The notes under the pieces were generated by a model. The model did not search any database. It was not told where the DNA came from and saw nothing but the letters and a program-made list of their open reading frames with translations. The translations under genes and the position numbers were made by a program. Of a stretch of DNA of 64,000 nucleotides, positions 21,601 through 33,836 are shown piece after piece. Source of the DNA: Ciona intestinalis (Eukaryota; Chordata; Ascidiacea; Phlebobranchia; Cionidae); the NCBI RefSeq assembly GCF_000224145.3, contig NC_020172.2, forward strand, positions 3,083,557 to 3,147,556. Direction: 5' to 3'. The stretch's first letter is position 1; each line of letters opens with the position of its first letter.

Positions 21601-22371
21601 ATTGTTATAATAACTTGCCCTAATTCCACCTACACCTCTCCCTGTATAGCACGAACAAATTCTTTGGTTTCAATCAATTTTTTCTTTAATTTTTTGAAAA
21701 CCCCAAAACTGTATATTCTCTATATTTCTTGTTAAATTCCTACCTTACTCTTGTTTTAAAACAGTGCCAAGATGGAACTATACCTGTATATTAAATTTTG
21801 CATAAATTTATCTGCTTAAAAATTTAATTTCTGTCATTATATATATTTTAACACTATACCTGTTCTTTGCATTATGACAAGCAAAAATGCAGCTTGAGTT
21901 CATCGGGAGACCAACTTACGTATTTCAAAGCAAATATTTATTTAATGCTTTGAATGCATTGATGAAGTTAAATATTGACCAACCATGCCCATTAAACAAG
22001 CATTAAAAGAACGTAAAATGCTCAGGCTGAATTAAAACATGAGAATTGACCTTGTAATATACATCTTTTTTAAAGTGAATAATTCAAAAGTTTTTTCAAA
22101 TAACCTAAATTTTTAAAGTCAAATAATTTAAAACATTTTTCAAAGAATTCACATTCAAAAGGTATACAATTTAAAAGATTTTAGATTTTTTCCTCAGCTT
22201 AATATTTGTAAAAAAATATTTTAATTGTTATATATAGTAGCCAAATTATAAAAATTACTGTCTTAACTTTTTTTTATTAATAAGAATTATTGATACTATT
22301 TATCCTCGCATGGAAAAAGTTACAGGAGTAAAAAGGCATTTTAATATCCCAGGGGACCTCACTTAACATTT

Positions 22372-22585
22372 GTCCAGTGCCGTGGCCCAGCGGTTACAGC
22401 GCCTGACTCTAGCCCATAGGTTACAGGTTCGAATTTCAAAGCTGCCACTATTGTTGCCATAGTTTCCTATGTCAAGACACTTAACAGCAATTGCTCCAAC
22501 TCAGTTGTTCCTTACAGGTTGTCTAAATTGTCATTCATAAAAAAAAATATTAACCTACAAATTACATGTGCTTGCTTGTGCCCTA
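22372..22585 (+). repeat. SINE head and middle
   Basis: CAGTGCCGTGGCCCAGCGGT, a good B box (ACAGGTTCGAATTTCAAAG), then CAAGACACTTAACAGCAATT and a diverged tail. Confidence 0.7.
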
Positions 22586-22956
22586 AAATCTGAACTTTTC
22601 TAAAGTATAACAATGCCTTTATATTATCTAATGTAAGAAATACCTGAAGAATCCCAACCTAAACATTACAGTAATTCAATATACCAACATAAAAAGATCA
22701 TTAGTTTATTACAGTTTTGAAGCTTGCGTTTGAATCTCAATTTACTCAATTATTCATGTCTTTAATGCATTTAGAAGCAAGCAATTAATTAAACATTGTT
22801 AAAAAGAGCACAATAAAGCTTAATGTCAATTTTGAATTACAGCGCTGACGTTTTAAAGTGATTATAAATTTCAATCCACAATGCAATGTTAAATATATGA
22901 ATGTAGCGAATATAGTTAAAGTACTGAGTTGTGGATCATATTTAGCACATAGTGGT

Positions 22957-23120
22957 ATAGTAGTTTGGAGTAAGATGACGCATGTTTCATTCCCCTTTAA
23001 TGTCACATTTGGTAGTAAACAGAGTATTTACAGTATTTTATATTTGCATCACGATTTTTTCTAAAGCGTTTTTTGGTTAAAAACTAGATAAAAAAATGGG
23101 ATATTAAATGCGAACTGTTT
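22957..23120 (+). repeat. Diverged MITE-like element
   Basis: TATAGTAGTTTGGAGTAAGA at the left, TTTGGTAGTAAACAG inside, and CCACCCTACAGTACTATA at the right. Confidence 0.65.
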
Positions 23121-23214
23121 CCACCCTACAGTACTATATCACACATTCGCCGAAGGTCGAATGCATAAACCCAGAGACGTTTTTTTTAAACCCTAATTAG
23201 TATTGGCAACTAGT

Positions 23215-26200
23215 TCAAGCGTAATAACCGAACAGAAAGGTCATGGTACATAACATAAGCAAGCCCAGAAAGTTAACGATGTTTCTGGACAATGGTTCCT
23301 CTTCAATACTGTAGAAAGCTGGGGGTGGTATGTTCGGTTCTTGGCTTTGAGATTTGTCCAATCCACAGAAAATATCGAAAGCTTTGCGATACCACTTCTG
23401 TGAGCTGGGGGTTTGAACAGCTACAAGAAAATAAATATTAAAAAAAAGAAAGAAAAAGGAACATTGCTTAAAAAATTCGACTTGTACTGTATTATATTTA
23501 GTTGTAGTCCAATGGCAAGGAATGCCAGAGGAACTGGGATGTAGGCCAGGGTAAGCCAATTACCCCAACCCTAAAAGTGTTATCAAATTGCGAGTTCTAC
23601 CAAATATCAAATTTTTAATAGTATATCGATTTCTTATCGTTCTTGCAATATTTAACCTTGTTCTTAAATTCCAATAAAACCAAATTTAATCATCACTACT
23701 CTTATAGCACATGGACCAGTTCGAAGTTAATTTCTTCAAGAGAAGAGAACATACCTTCAGTTTTCGGTGCTGGTTCTTCTTCAGCGTTGTCACCGTTATG
23801 TACAACTTCTCCGTCGTCTCCAGTGACAGCTTTGTTACTGAATCCAGTTTCCATCTACAAGTAAATATCAATTTTTAATTTTCTGCTAGCCCTGACTCGT
23901 ATTATATGCCATTTAAAATTATTTTTTTACACCATAGCTTTGACATTACAACATACAATATAAATTGCACCTTCTAAATGGTTTAGTTAAACTACAACCT
24001 AAAGTAGTTAAATTGCAACAAAAATGCCACTTCCAAATGGCAGGCAATGATAAATGAGGTTTTGGCCATACTTTCTATTACTATACACAGGGATACTTTT
24101 CACCATTTCACCTATTGGGAAAATTTACCTCCCGGACATTGTTTTAGTTGTGTAAGGTAGCAACATTGTTATAAAATTGATTGTTGTGCATTTTTCCCAT
24201 CATTCAATATAAACTTGTAGACAAAAAACCAAGAATTTGGTGGTGCATAAAGTTAAACTTACTGAGAGAGTTGGCTCTAATTTACTTTCTTCATTTAGTT
24301 CTTCCATTTCTAAGCGTGGTTCCTTGCTGTTCCGTGTATACCACGTCAGTCGAATTAACTGAAAATTAAATGCTTTAAAATAATCACTTAACTTTAAAAA
24401 CGTTTTAAATTTATGTTACTTTAATATTGCCCACTATACACAGTTACCACTATGTCTATATTATTGTCACATTTTCGTTAGTTATAACCGTTACCACTAA
24501 ACAAAATCAATGGATTGGCCACAATCTATTTTCTTCTACTATTTGGTAGTAAACAAAGAATATTTAAAGAATTATTAAACCGTATACTCAAGACTCCAAT
24601 AGACCACTGTTAATTGTTTTAAAACACGATCAGAATATTTTGATATTATGTGCTAAGGGTGTCCCTCTCCCCCCACCCTACCATATGCATAATTATATTC
24701 ATATATAAAAACTCACCTTTTCTTTGGGTATAGCTGGAGTAATGAGTGAGATAACCACTGCAATTATTGCTGTGATTGTAGCAAGTATCATGGCAAAGTA
24801 AAGGTAATGAACCTGGAATATATTAATTGTTTAATATCACCGTATATATATTATAACATACCATATTATGTTATTTCACAGTGAAAAGTATAAATATTGT
24901 CATATTTGGTAACCGAAATTTTGTTTTTTTCTCCATAACTTGTATAAAGTAAATATATAAGTTATATCATACCATATCAACTTATTTCACATAAAAATTT
25001 TGTATAAGTATTGTCATATTTTGTAGCCCAAAATTGATGTTACTCTTCACACTATATAAAACAATAACTTCTACCATGGCTTGCTAGACCATTTAAAAAA
25101 AAAACTACACCTATTTATTTATGGAATGTTCTAGTAAGCCAAACTTGTACAGAAGTTGACCTTGTATAGAATTTCCGGTCTGAATTCATCTTGTCCACAT
25201 AGAGGAGCACCGTATACAAAATCCATGATCATTCTAGTTACTCCAACAGCTAGACCGCACATAAGAGCCCAGAATGCTCCCTGTATGTAAAAGCAAAAAT
25301 TACCCATATATTAGAAAGTGAAACATAACTTTATCTCTAACTGATCATAAAACACTGCAAGCGGTTAATATTTGCGTACTTAAGACCTTAGAATGCTTCC
25401 TGTGAATGCAAAAAGAGCACCTAAATTAGCTGAAAGTATTACATGGGTTCAAAATTATCCAAAAATAATATATATGGGATAAGTTGGTATATGTTTTTAA
25501 TATATTAAACAAGAAAAGTAAACAAGAATGTTTGGTGTTCTTATGACACTAAAAGAGCGTTGTAATTTTTTTAAAACGCGATTAGGAAATATGGGACATA
25601 TGTTAACGGCACCCATCTTACCCCACCGTACAATATCATTATAAAGCAATAAGATTAGCTTACCGGTTCATTAAGTCTTGGCCAGAAAATTGCCATTACA
25701 AAGATAACCATAATAGGGGGTCCAAGGTAACTTGTAATAGATTGAATGTAATCAAACAATTGACCGTTGGCAGAAACTTGGACGATTGGAACCCAAGCTA
25801 CACTGATACCAACCATGATTAGAATAAACACTCTGTACAACAGTAAAAAAAGGTCAATTTCACTTTTTTAAAAGAAATTATTCAAGGAATATTGCTCAGT
25901 TATTTGTTCTCGTTGTTATGCCTTTGGCTTATTAATGTATGCCAGCCTCTAGTGTCATACTCATACCCTACCTATAACAGAAAAACCCTAAACTTATAAA
26001 ATTTTCTAAAGAAACAATTTATAAATGCGTATGGTGCTTAATTTGTGGTAATGGACAAACTGTGGACCAGAAAAACAGGGTCCAGAGCATGTCACACTGT
26101 GGGACCTCACTTAAGAATAAAAGGTTAATTAATTGTCTGGGCTCATGGTTTGGTTTTGCTTATTCATGTATGAAGTCATGTACCTCTATTTCTATTCTAT

Positions 26201-29200
26201 CTGGGTGAGGTCACGCCAAGGGTCATAGGATTAAAGTCAGGATTGATTCCATTACCCTAAAACATGGGGTGCTACTGCATGCACTTTACCAAATGTTGAA
26301 GCCTGTCGCTTCCCAAATGTAGGCTTAAATGGTAATGAATGTGAGGTCTTCCCTTGACAGTTCATCCCATACCTCACTGATTATGGCTCCCTTGGTCCCA
26401 TTAAATTAAAACAACATCTCAACTACACCGTGCCCAATATACTCCACATTTACCACATAACAACGCAGCCCAACCCACCTTCCAACTATCATAAGTTCTC
26501 TTTCGCTTGCGTTTTTCCGAATCTTCTGCCACAGATCGCATGTGAACAAAGTTGACGCGCTGTTGAATACTGACGTCAGTGATGACATCAGAGCTGCCAT
26601 CATTACAGCGAGAAGAAGTCCTGAGATAAACAAAAGATTGAATAATTGGCTTAATGTAACTTATTTGCGTGGCGGGAACGATAGTGTTATTACTATAACA
26701 CATTTGTACTGTTTCATACACCATGTGCTCGCTTACGAGTTTACCACGTATGTAACTTTGCGGAGAATTACATTTTTTATGACATGGCTGACAATTTATT
26801 TCAGACAACCATAGTGGATTTAGGCAATTGTCATTAAAATTATGCGAATTCTGTCAAACTTTCTAACAATTGGGGTTTTGGACTGAAAGAAGCAGCGGCA
26901 GTCCTTAAGACAAAAGTGTTCGGTTTTACACACCTCATGCCCGCTTACGAGGGAATTGTTTAATATATACTTTAGTACTTAAGAACAGTTCGAATCGGTT
27001 TCAGGCAGCGTATACAGATACCTCTCAGTCCAGTCGGCATAATTTCGAGCACAAGTTTGGGATAAGCCACATTAGAGCATCCTACAGGTGTACCACAGTA
27101 TTTCCTGCATTCTTCTGGTGTTGCACAAGCTACTGCATCTGTGTACACAATAATTTGTTATAACGAATGAATGATGAATGAATGTAACTTACTTTATCCT
27201 CGCGTGACTGGAAAACGACAGTCGTTATCACACGGGTTTACCACCTCGTGCCAGCTTACGAGTTACCATGTATGTTACTTTGTGGGTGATTTTTTTGTGG
27301 TACTACAAGTCTATGTAGTAGTAATAAACGTGCCCATCCATTACAGATATGCTTTCTTGTTTTTAATAAAGCCGTCGTGAAAAAATATGTTTCGTTCAGG
27401 ATTTTTTCCGAACAATTTTTCCCTCCCCACCTGTAAACACAACTCTGCTTATCATTCCCACCATTACCATCATATACATGGGTAATATCTTCATTAAACC
27501 AGCAGCTACACACCCTCCTTTTGCATGGGATAAGTTCTTCGCTGCTAATGTTCTTTGCACGATAACCTATGGACGAAACGATTTATATTTGAATTTGCGC
27601 TGCATGGTTTTTTTAAAACTGGAAAACATATGTTTGTGTATATAGTAAGAAAGAGACGGAACACCTTTTTATTATATTTTCCTGTCCCATTTAGTAGTAA
27701 ACAAAGAATTATAAAATATACCGTTGTCAACTGTTTAAAACACGGTCAGAATGTTTGGATATTATGTGCTCAAGCTGTCCCGTCTACCCCACCCTACTAT
27801 AGGACAGTGACATTCACTCTACCATAAATAAATGTCGGGTCCTTTAGCAAGGCACGCTAAAGGGCCTGGAATTAAGGCCAACATTGGCACATAACCTTGC
27901 GGATGTATTCACCCCAGCATATAGGTTACTTTATATAGTTTTCCCACGTTCTTGAACTAATCGTTGCAACTATGGTGTTCTAAAGTATATAGTATGGTGG
28001 GGAGAGATAGGATACCTTTAGCACACAACATCCCGATCGTGTTTCAAACAATTAACAACGGTTTATGGGAGTCGTGAGGATACAGTTTCATAATTCTTTG
28101 AATGCTCTTTGTTTACTACTAAATGGGACAAGAAAATAGAATATTAAAGTGTCCCATCTTTCCCCACTCCACTGTATTTATAAAGTTCAGATTACTTTGA
28201 ATGAGCTGTTATAGTATTATGTCTCAATACGTTTAGTTATCTAGCTTCTGCTTGTACCTGGTCAGTGCACCAATACCAGGTCGCAAGGATAGTCAGACCA
28301 AAAGTAAGGCCTGGCCACGGTAGGTCGCCTTTAATCGGATCTCTCAGCACATGGAAAGCGTCAGCTCTTGGAATTCCACAGTTCGAGTTGTTTGATAGAA
28401 CAGAAGGAATAGCTTTCATGTATTTCTCTTGTAAGGCTGCGTAACCGCCAACGCGAACGAAAGCTGCAAATGCAATAGTGTTATAATAATGTTTACTGTG
28501 CATAAAATCACTTTATACGGTGTTTTATCTTCTTATCACAAATTTGTGAAAGGCACTGAAACGATTTATTTTTACCTTTTGAATACACTTTTTGTTCACC
28601 TTTGATTTAGTTTTACAAACGGAGTCGGTTTTATTATTCTATTATCGCAGCATGGCGCTTAAATATTAGAGAACTTGAAGCTGCTTACATAAGATCATCA
28701 TCACAAAAGCTCCTGCCAGCATAATGAATGTCTGGGCAGTGTCGGTGTAGATAACGGCCGCTAGACCACCAGTTACTGTGTATAGTGCTGTAATAGCGAG
28801 AAGAATAAACATTGCGAGATAGAGATTCCAACCCAAAGCTTCTTGGATAAAAATAGCACCGGCAAAGAGATCGGCCTGTGAATTCAATTTGATGGAATTA
28901 GTTTGACGAAAAACACGCGTTGTCACCGTGCATTCTTTCACGTGTAAAACATTCCGTTTAAAATCTATTGAAATAAATCTTAATGATGTTACTCATGGCC
29001 TACTCAATGGGCCGTGACGCCGTGTGTCACTGTAGGAGTGTTTCGTTTTGAAAGTTTAACCAGCACTGTCAAGTTTATATAGAGAATCGCTTTGAGCTAT
29101 AACATCCAACCATAAAGGCCATTACTGCCAATCGCAAAGTAAAACAGATTTGCCTGTTGCGTAAAAATGTCCATAATTTCACAGTAAATTTGCGTAAAAT

Positions 29201-32200
29201 ATAAAACACGTCGTTTGGTAAGTTAAAATGTCAAATTTAGTGTTAGTTTTGCTACGATCAAAGAAAACCACCCAAAACTGAGAAAACCATTAAACGTTGA
29301 GCAGATTTGCATTACACGCGCCATGGGCCGCTTTTGTTACGATCGTTTACACAGCACGGCTCAGGCCTTTGAGTTTGGTTTCACCCTTGAAAAGTTACGT
29401 GGCATGTGGAAGAGGCGACGTAATGTGTTTTCATTTTGAACCGCTTTTGCGAAAACAGAAAGAGAACTACTCCTCCAAACACGATACACAAAGCATGTTA
29501 CGAAATGGGGGTAGCAAATACAGGCAGTGAATAAACAATATAGTAGGGTGGGGAAAGATGGGACACTTTGTCAGACGAGACTCTTTTTTATTTTCTTTTT
29601 ACGGACCCCCATTTAATGATAACCAGGATAATAAGGTTACAGAATTATTCGACAGTATTATCACGACCTTATAAAACGCCCGTCAAAGCTGATTACTGTT
29701 TTTAAATATTAAAAAAATATGTAAAATAGAAACAGTATACTTTGAACAGGTAAAAAATGCGAAATAGTAAGGTGCTATTTTTTAATGCTCGCTAAATTAT
29801 AGTAAAGCCAATGAATTTTTTTAGTTTGCGTGTGCGAACGATTAAACGAGTTTAATTTGAAATAAAAACAACAAAAAAATATCAGTTTAACGGTATATAT
29901 ATAAAGTTTCCATGGTAAAGAAACTAGCACAGCCTGTTAAACTCGGTAGGTTAACTACAAGTTGTAGAATACTGCTAATGTAAATATGTTTCAATTTAGA
30001 GTCCCATCTTCCCTCATATTGTAGTTTTGCATGTTTTCATTGCCAAACTTTGAAATATTTGCTTTTAATTTAGTAATTTATACCTCAGGGGTTTTTCATA
30101 CATTAAAATTATAAAAGATATCATTTGGTGAAATTTGCTAGGTGTAGCGGCCACGCTCTTTTCTTCGTAAATTTCTTCGTAAAATGTAAATATGTTTTTT
30201 TAACTGTAAGCGTAACAACTGTTGTTTGTTCTTATAACCTGTCTTTTCGTTTAAATTTTCTAAATCTTCGCTACCGTAATCGAAGAGACATATAAAGTTC
30301 TTTACCAAACATGACTTACTTACCGATATTTTTGTGAAAATATACAGCAGAAGGGAAAGGACGGAAAGATAAACTTGAATTCTTTGTCCACCGAATCGTT
30401 TCTTAAGATACTCAGGCATAGTGACCACTCCTGCAGCAATATAGATGGGTGCGAAGATCCAGCCAAGGAAATATAGTGTCAACATAGCCTGCAATGTGTT
30501 TATGTTATTTAACATGGAATCATTAAACAACACGTCGTTATAAAAAATAAAGTATGTTGGGGGGGGACACCTTTTTATTCTGTTTTTGTCTGATTTGGTA
30601 TAGTATAAAAAAGCAGCATTTAAACTTTAAATTTTAAAGAATGTAAATGAAAGCGTATCCTCACGAATCCCATAAGACCGTTGTTAATTGTTTAAAACAC
30701 TTTTAGCATATATTTGGATATTATGTACTAAAGTAGGTGCACCGTCTCTCCCACCCTACTGTTATATTCATTTCTGCAAAACACAAGTAATAGGTAAGGA
30801 GTTGTAGTTCGCAGGTGTTTGTTTTGCGGTTTTGTCTGACTTTTGTGAAACTACTTTTAGTTGTTTGTTGCTTCTACAACAGCATAGGTACGCTCGGGCG
30901 CAGAGTTGTTTTTTGGCCTGAGCATGCGTTCTATATTCTATATATGGAGAGGTGCTTGTTCGAAAAATAAGGATTAAGCCAGATTTTACCAATTAGACTG
31001 ACTATGTACGTCCAAAAGGTACGTGCTCTCAGACCGTGCAGTAAAACTAAAACCGGAATTTAAGAATTTCACGTTTATTGGCGACGTGTTGTGTCTAGCA
31101 TCGGTAAGCGCACACTCAAGATGATATTACGTATCGTTCTATTGTGTTTTCAAGCACCATTCCTCACCCGCGAAATATGTGAATAATGATACAGCCCGCT
31201 TTCTTTGTTTTGTTCAACCCAACCCATTGGTTCCGCTCTACCAGCCATAAGACCCACTCATAATTACTTACGTTCCATTCGAATGCACCAACTGCAATGC
31301 CAGCCGCTGCTCCTGTGCCAGCAAGACCAACAAAGTGTCCGCTACCGATGTTGCTACTGAAGAGGGAAGCTCCTACCGGAAACCACGTGATATTTCTTCC
31401 TGCCAAAAAGAAGCCACTCACGTTGCTACGATCTGTTCTGCACATTGCCTAAAAAAGAATCATGTTTTTTTGCATTAGGAATTAATGGGATAATTTGGTG
31501 AAGTCTTTGAAAAATGTGCGACCCTTTTTGCCAAAATGCAATATACTGCAACATTATTTCCGCATATGTGCATTGGAATATAAGATAAAAAATGTTACCG
31601 TTTCCGCCTATATGCCATGCAGCAACGCTGCAGTGTCCCGAATTTGTTTACACATACCACTTACATGATGCGTGCGCGTATTAATAGATTTGCTCTTATG
31701 TAGTTTACTATTGGATTTTGGTCGGGTTAGCAGAACAGCGACAAAATGAATGAAGGAATAAAGAAATGTAACTGTTATTTTTGCGTGACGGGCAACGGAA
31801 GTCGTTATAACATTAAATATTCCGAGTTTTCTGATGTAACATTAAATTATAACCTTTGAGCAGATAAGATGTTTGTTATTTACCCTCAAGCTACAGAAAC
31901 GGTGTAAATTTAATATGTGACCTCGACAGACGTAGTATAACAGTAACACAGATATGTGGCTTGTATAAGTACGCGTGTATGTCAAAGTATAAACAAGCAG
32001 TCAAATATATATTATATATATATATTGTGGGGTTGGGTAAGATGGGACATGTTTTCAGTTTGTCGTCTCATTTGGAAGTAAACTAAGAATATTCAAAGAA
32101 TTTTAAAACCGAATCCTTACCACTCCACTTAGCGCTGTTTATTTTTCGAAACATGATCAGAATATTTTGATAATATGTGGTAAAGGTGTCCCATCTTACC

Positions 32201-32409
32201 CCACAGTCAAAGCACAAACAAACAGTCAAAAAAATACTTTTAAAAGGTCTGACGATACTTACCCACAAACCGACGGCGAGAATGAAAATAAAGTAAACAG
32301 CAATAACCGCAATGTCTCCAGGTTGCAACCCAGCACTTGGTAAAACAACATTCGGTAATGTTGTCGCATCCAAAGGCGAAGTCATCATATCAGCTGTAGC
32401 TGTCGACAT
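23215..32409 (-). CDS. SGLT-like sodium/solute cotransporter, paralogue B (SLC5A family)
   Basis: Fourteen exons closing in phase to 687 aa: 32409-32263, 31448-31272, 30488-30324, 28875-28689, 28463-28258, 27566-27431, 27138-27022, 26620-26479, 25832-25664, 25280-25161, 24812-24717, 24358-24263, 23854-23755, 23420-23215. It aligns end to end with SGLT1-type SLC5A proteins: [115 protein letters not shown], and the C-terminal helix FLFGYYA. Residues equivalent to SGLT1 N78, H83, E102, Y290, W291, K321 and Q457 are all present (T287 is Ala), so Na+-coupled sugar-like transport is credible; the substrate is unproven. The acidic cytoplasmic linker (exons 12-13) is poorly conserved. An in-frame ATG at 32493 would add 28 residues; the start at 32409 was preferred because it aligns with gene A. 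Human SLC5A1, 9, 10 and 11 are about equally good names. Confidence 0.94.
24530..24686 (+). repeat. MITE-like element, 5' truncated
   Basis: Begins inside the element (TTCTACTATTTGGTAGTAAA) and runs to the right TIR CCCCCCACCCTACCATAT. In the gene B intron between exons 11 and 12. Confidence 0.7.
25555..25632 (+). repeat. MITE-like right-end fragment
   Basis: TTTAAAACGCGATTAGGAAA through CCATCTTACCCCACCGTAC. The left half is missing. Confidence 0.55.
26680..26815 (-). repeat. SINE tail, reverse
   Basis: ACACCATGTGCTCGCTTACG and CCACGTATGTAACTTTGCGG are the reverse complement of the family tail. It abuts exon 8 of SLC5A gene B. Confidence 0.55.
27163..27305 (-). repeat. SINE tail, reverse
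   Basis: GAATGAATGTAACTTACTTT, CGACAGTCGTTATCACACGG, CGTGCCAGCTTACGAGTTAC and TTACTTTGTGGGTGATTT, in reverse order of the tail. Confidence 0.7.
27640..27802 (+). repeat. MITE-like element, left end worn
   Basis: Internal CTTTTTATTATATTTTCCTG through the right TIR GTCTACCCCACCCTACTATA. Confidence 0.7.
27986..28176 (-). repeat. MITE-like element, reverse, near full length
   Basis: TAGTATGGTGGGGAGAGATA at one end and CATCTTTCCCCACTCCACTG at the other, about 190 bp. Confidence 0.8.
28945..30136. other. Long intron 3 of SLC5A gene B, part without exons
   Basis: Contains a forward MITE left half at 29539-29690 (TAGTAGGGTGGGGAAAGATG) whose expected right end (GTCCCATCTTCCCTCATA) appears only at 30001, suggesting about 300 bp inserted within it. 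No exon or other gene recognised. Confidence 0.5.
30137..30299 (+). repeat. Repeat family 2, full copy
   Basis: GCTAGGTGTAGCGGCCACGC to GCTACCGTAATCGAAGAGAC. It lies 25 bp from the donor side of SLC5A gene B exon 3. Confidence 0.75.
30551..30770 (+). repeat. MITE-like element, near full length
   Basis: GTATGTTGGGGGGGGACACC to GTCTCTCCCACCCTACTGTT. In SLC5A gene B intron 2. Confidence 0.75.
32022..32206 (+). repeat. MITE-like element, near full length
   Basis: Follows a (TA)n tract. TTGTGGGGTTGGGTAAGATG to CCCATCTTACCCCACAGT. It lies in SLC5A gene B intron 1, 56 bp from exon 1. Confidence 0.75.
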
Positions 32410-33836
32410 TTTGCTACTTATGTTCAAAAAAAACTTCACACACGAACGCTGAAAACCGGGAAGATAAATTGATTTTTGACCTAGGCAAAACAAAAGCAGT
32501 ACCGTATAATTAGATAAATTTACTAAAACAGCTAACTAAATTGATAACCTAATGCAATAATTAAATCATAATGCGCATTTAATTCCTGTTTCTGTTATAG
32601 CCTGTGCAATGTTTACAAAAGGCCGTTATACAGACACTCCTTGCTATGTAGCATGCTGTAGTAGGTTTTACTCACTATATGAATATAGGCTACGTATTGT
32701 AGGTGTCTGCTGCGGGTTTGCGGCCTAAATAAGTTTGAACTATATCGTCTGTCTGGTTTCTGAGCTGCGCTTTACGTTAAACTGAATTTTTTCTGTTGCT
32801 TTTGGTGGTTTGAACGTTTACGTTCGTGTTTGCAGCTGGGCATCTGTTTAATTGAATTACTTCTTTCAAGCCGTTTTATGTAAAGCCCACAACCATATAA
32901 ACTGTTTGTGCAATAAGACCTGGCACAAAAGAGCAATTTGCGCTAGACATATTTTCTGACATTACAGACTAACATCAATCATTCTCCTTTTGTTGTATTC
33001 CCTCTCGTTTTGTAACTAAACTCTTCTGGCCCATTTACTTATGCGATTGGTGCCACGTTTGTGTTTACTTCATTAAAGCAGATTTCGACTTGCGCAGCTA
33101 ATCTGTTTCTTTCTTTCGTTTTGACAAATTTCAGGTGCGCAATTTACGTATCGAGTTGCTTTCTATCTGATGGACATTGAGTAAACGAGCATTACTCCTC
33201 ATAGAGTAAACGAGCTTTACTACAGCTCTTCAAACCATGTAAAAAAATGCTTTTTATGCTGTAAAACGTTTTTAAATCATTAAATGGTGGAATTAAAAAA
33301 ATCTTTTATAATTGCTGTTTATTTAAAATGTAACTAAGAAAATGCCATGTTTTTGCAATATTTTATTTTGCAAGTATTTTACACTTTATCAAGATACATA
33401 ACAACTATACTTGGTTTCTCTTGGATTGGATCCTGTACGAAATTTTATGCAGATCTTTTTGAGCAGAATTTTAAACAACCAGGGACTTCCCCATTCGTTA
33501 TTTCGTTGCTGTATTTCTGCAAATGGAAAAAAGGTATTGCAGTTGTCAGTTAAGGCAGTTAAAAACTCTTTAGACTGTATTCGCGAATATTTTCAGATCT
33601 CTTTAGACGCGAATATTACTGTTGTGCATCAAAACGAAACCTCGTTTTAAAACTTTTTCTTTCATTGTTATTTTATTTTAATATCAGAGTCATTCTAATT
33701 TTAGTTTTACCTACCGATTTTACCGTTTTTACGTATATGTTTAAAGTTTAAACATTAGGTAACTGCACAATCATAACCACATATAATCAATTTCTTTTGT
33801 AGATTGCATTGGTTAATAGGTGTAAACTTGACTAAT
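32410..33836. other. Divergent interval, SLC5A gene B / oxygenase
   Basis: 1.4 kb between two divergent start codons, so it holds both promoters. On the minus strand a pyrimidine tract ending GGTTTTCAG at about 32444 could be a splice acceptor for a 5' UTR exon or spliced leader (inference). No TATA box at a convincing distance and no coding exon seen. Confidence 0.5.

Larger units (their letters stand above)
21601..23214. other. Interval between SLC5A genes A and B
   Basis: 1.6 kb holding the promoter and 5' UTR of gene A and the 3' UTR of gene B. It contains a SINE (22372-22585) and a MITE copy (22957-23120). Otherwise AT-rich unique sequence; no coding exon recognised. Confidence 0.6.

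Noticed and set aside
32410-32493. Upstream in-frame ATG of SLC5A gene B at 32493
   Set aside because: It adds 28 residues with no counterpart in gene A or known SLC5A proteins, and crosses a possible splice acceptor; the ATG at 32409 aligns with gene A.
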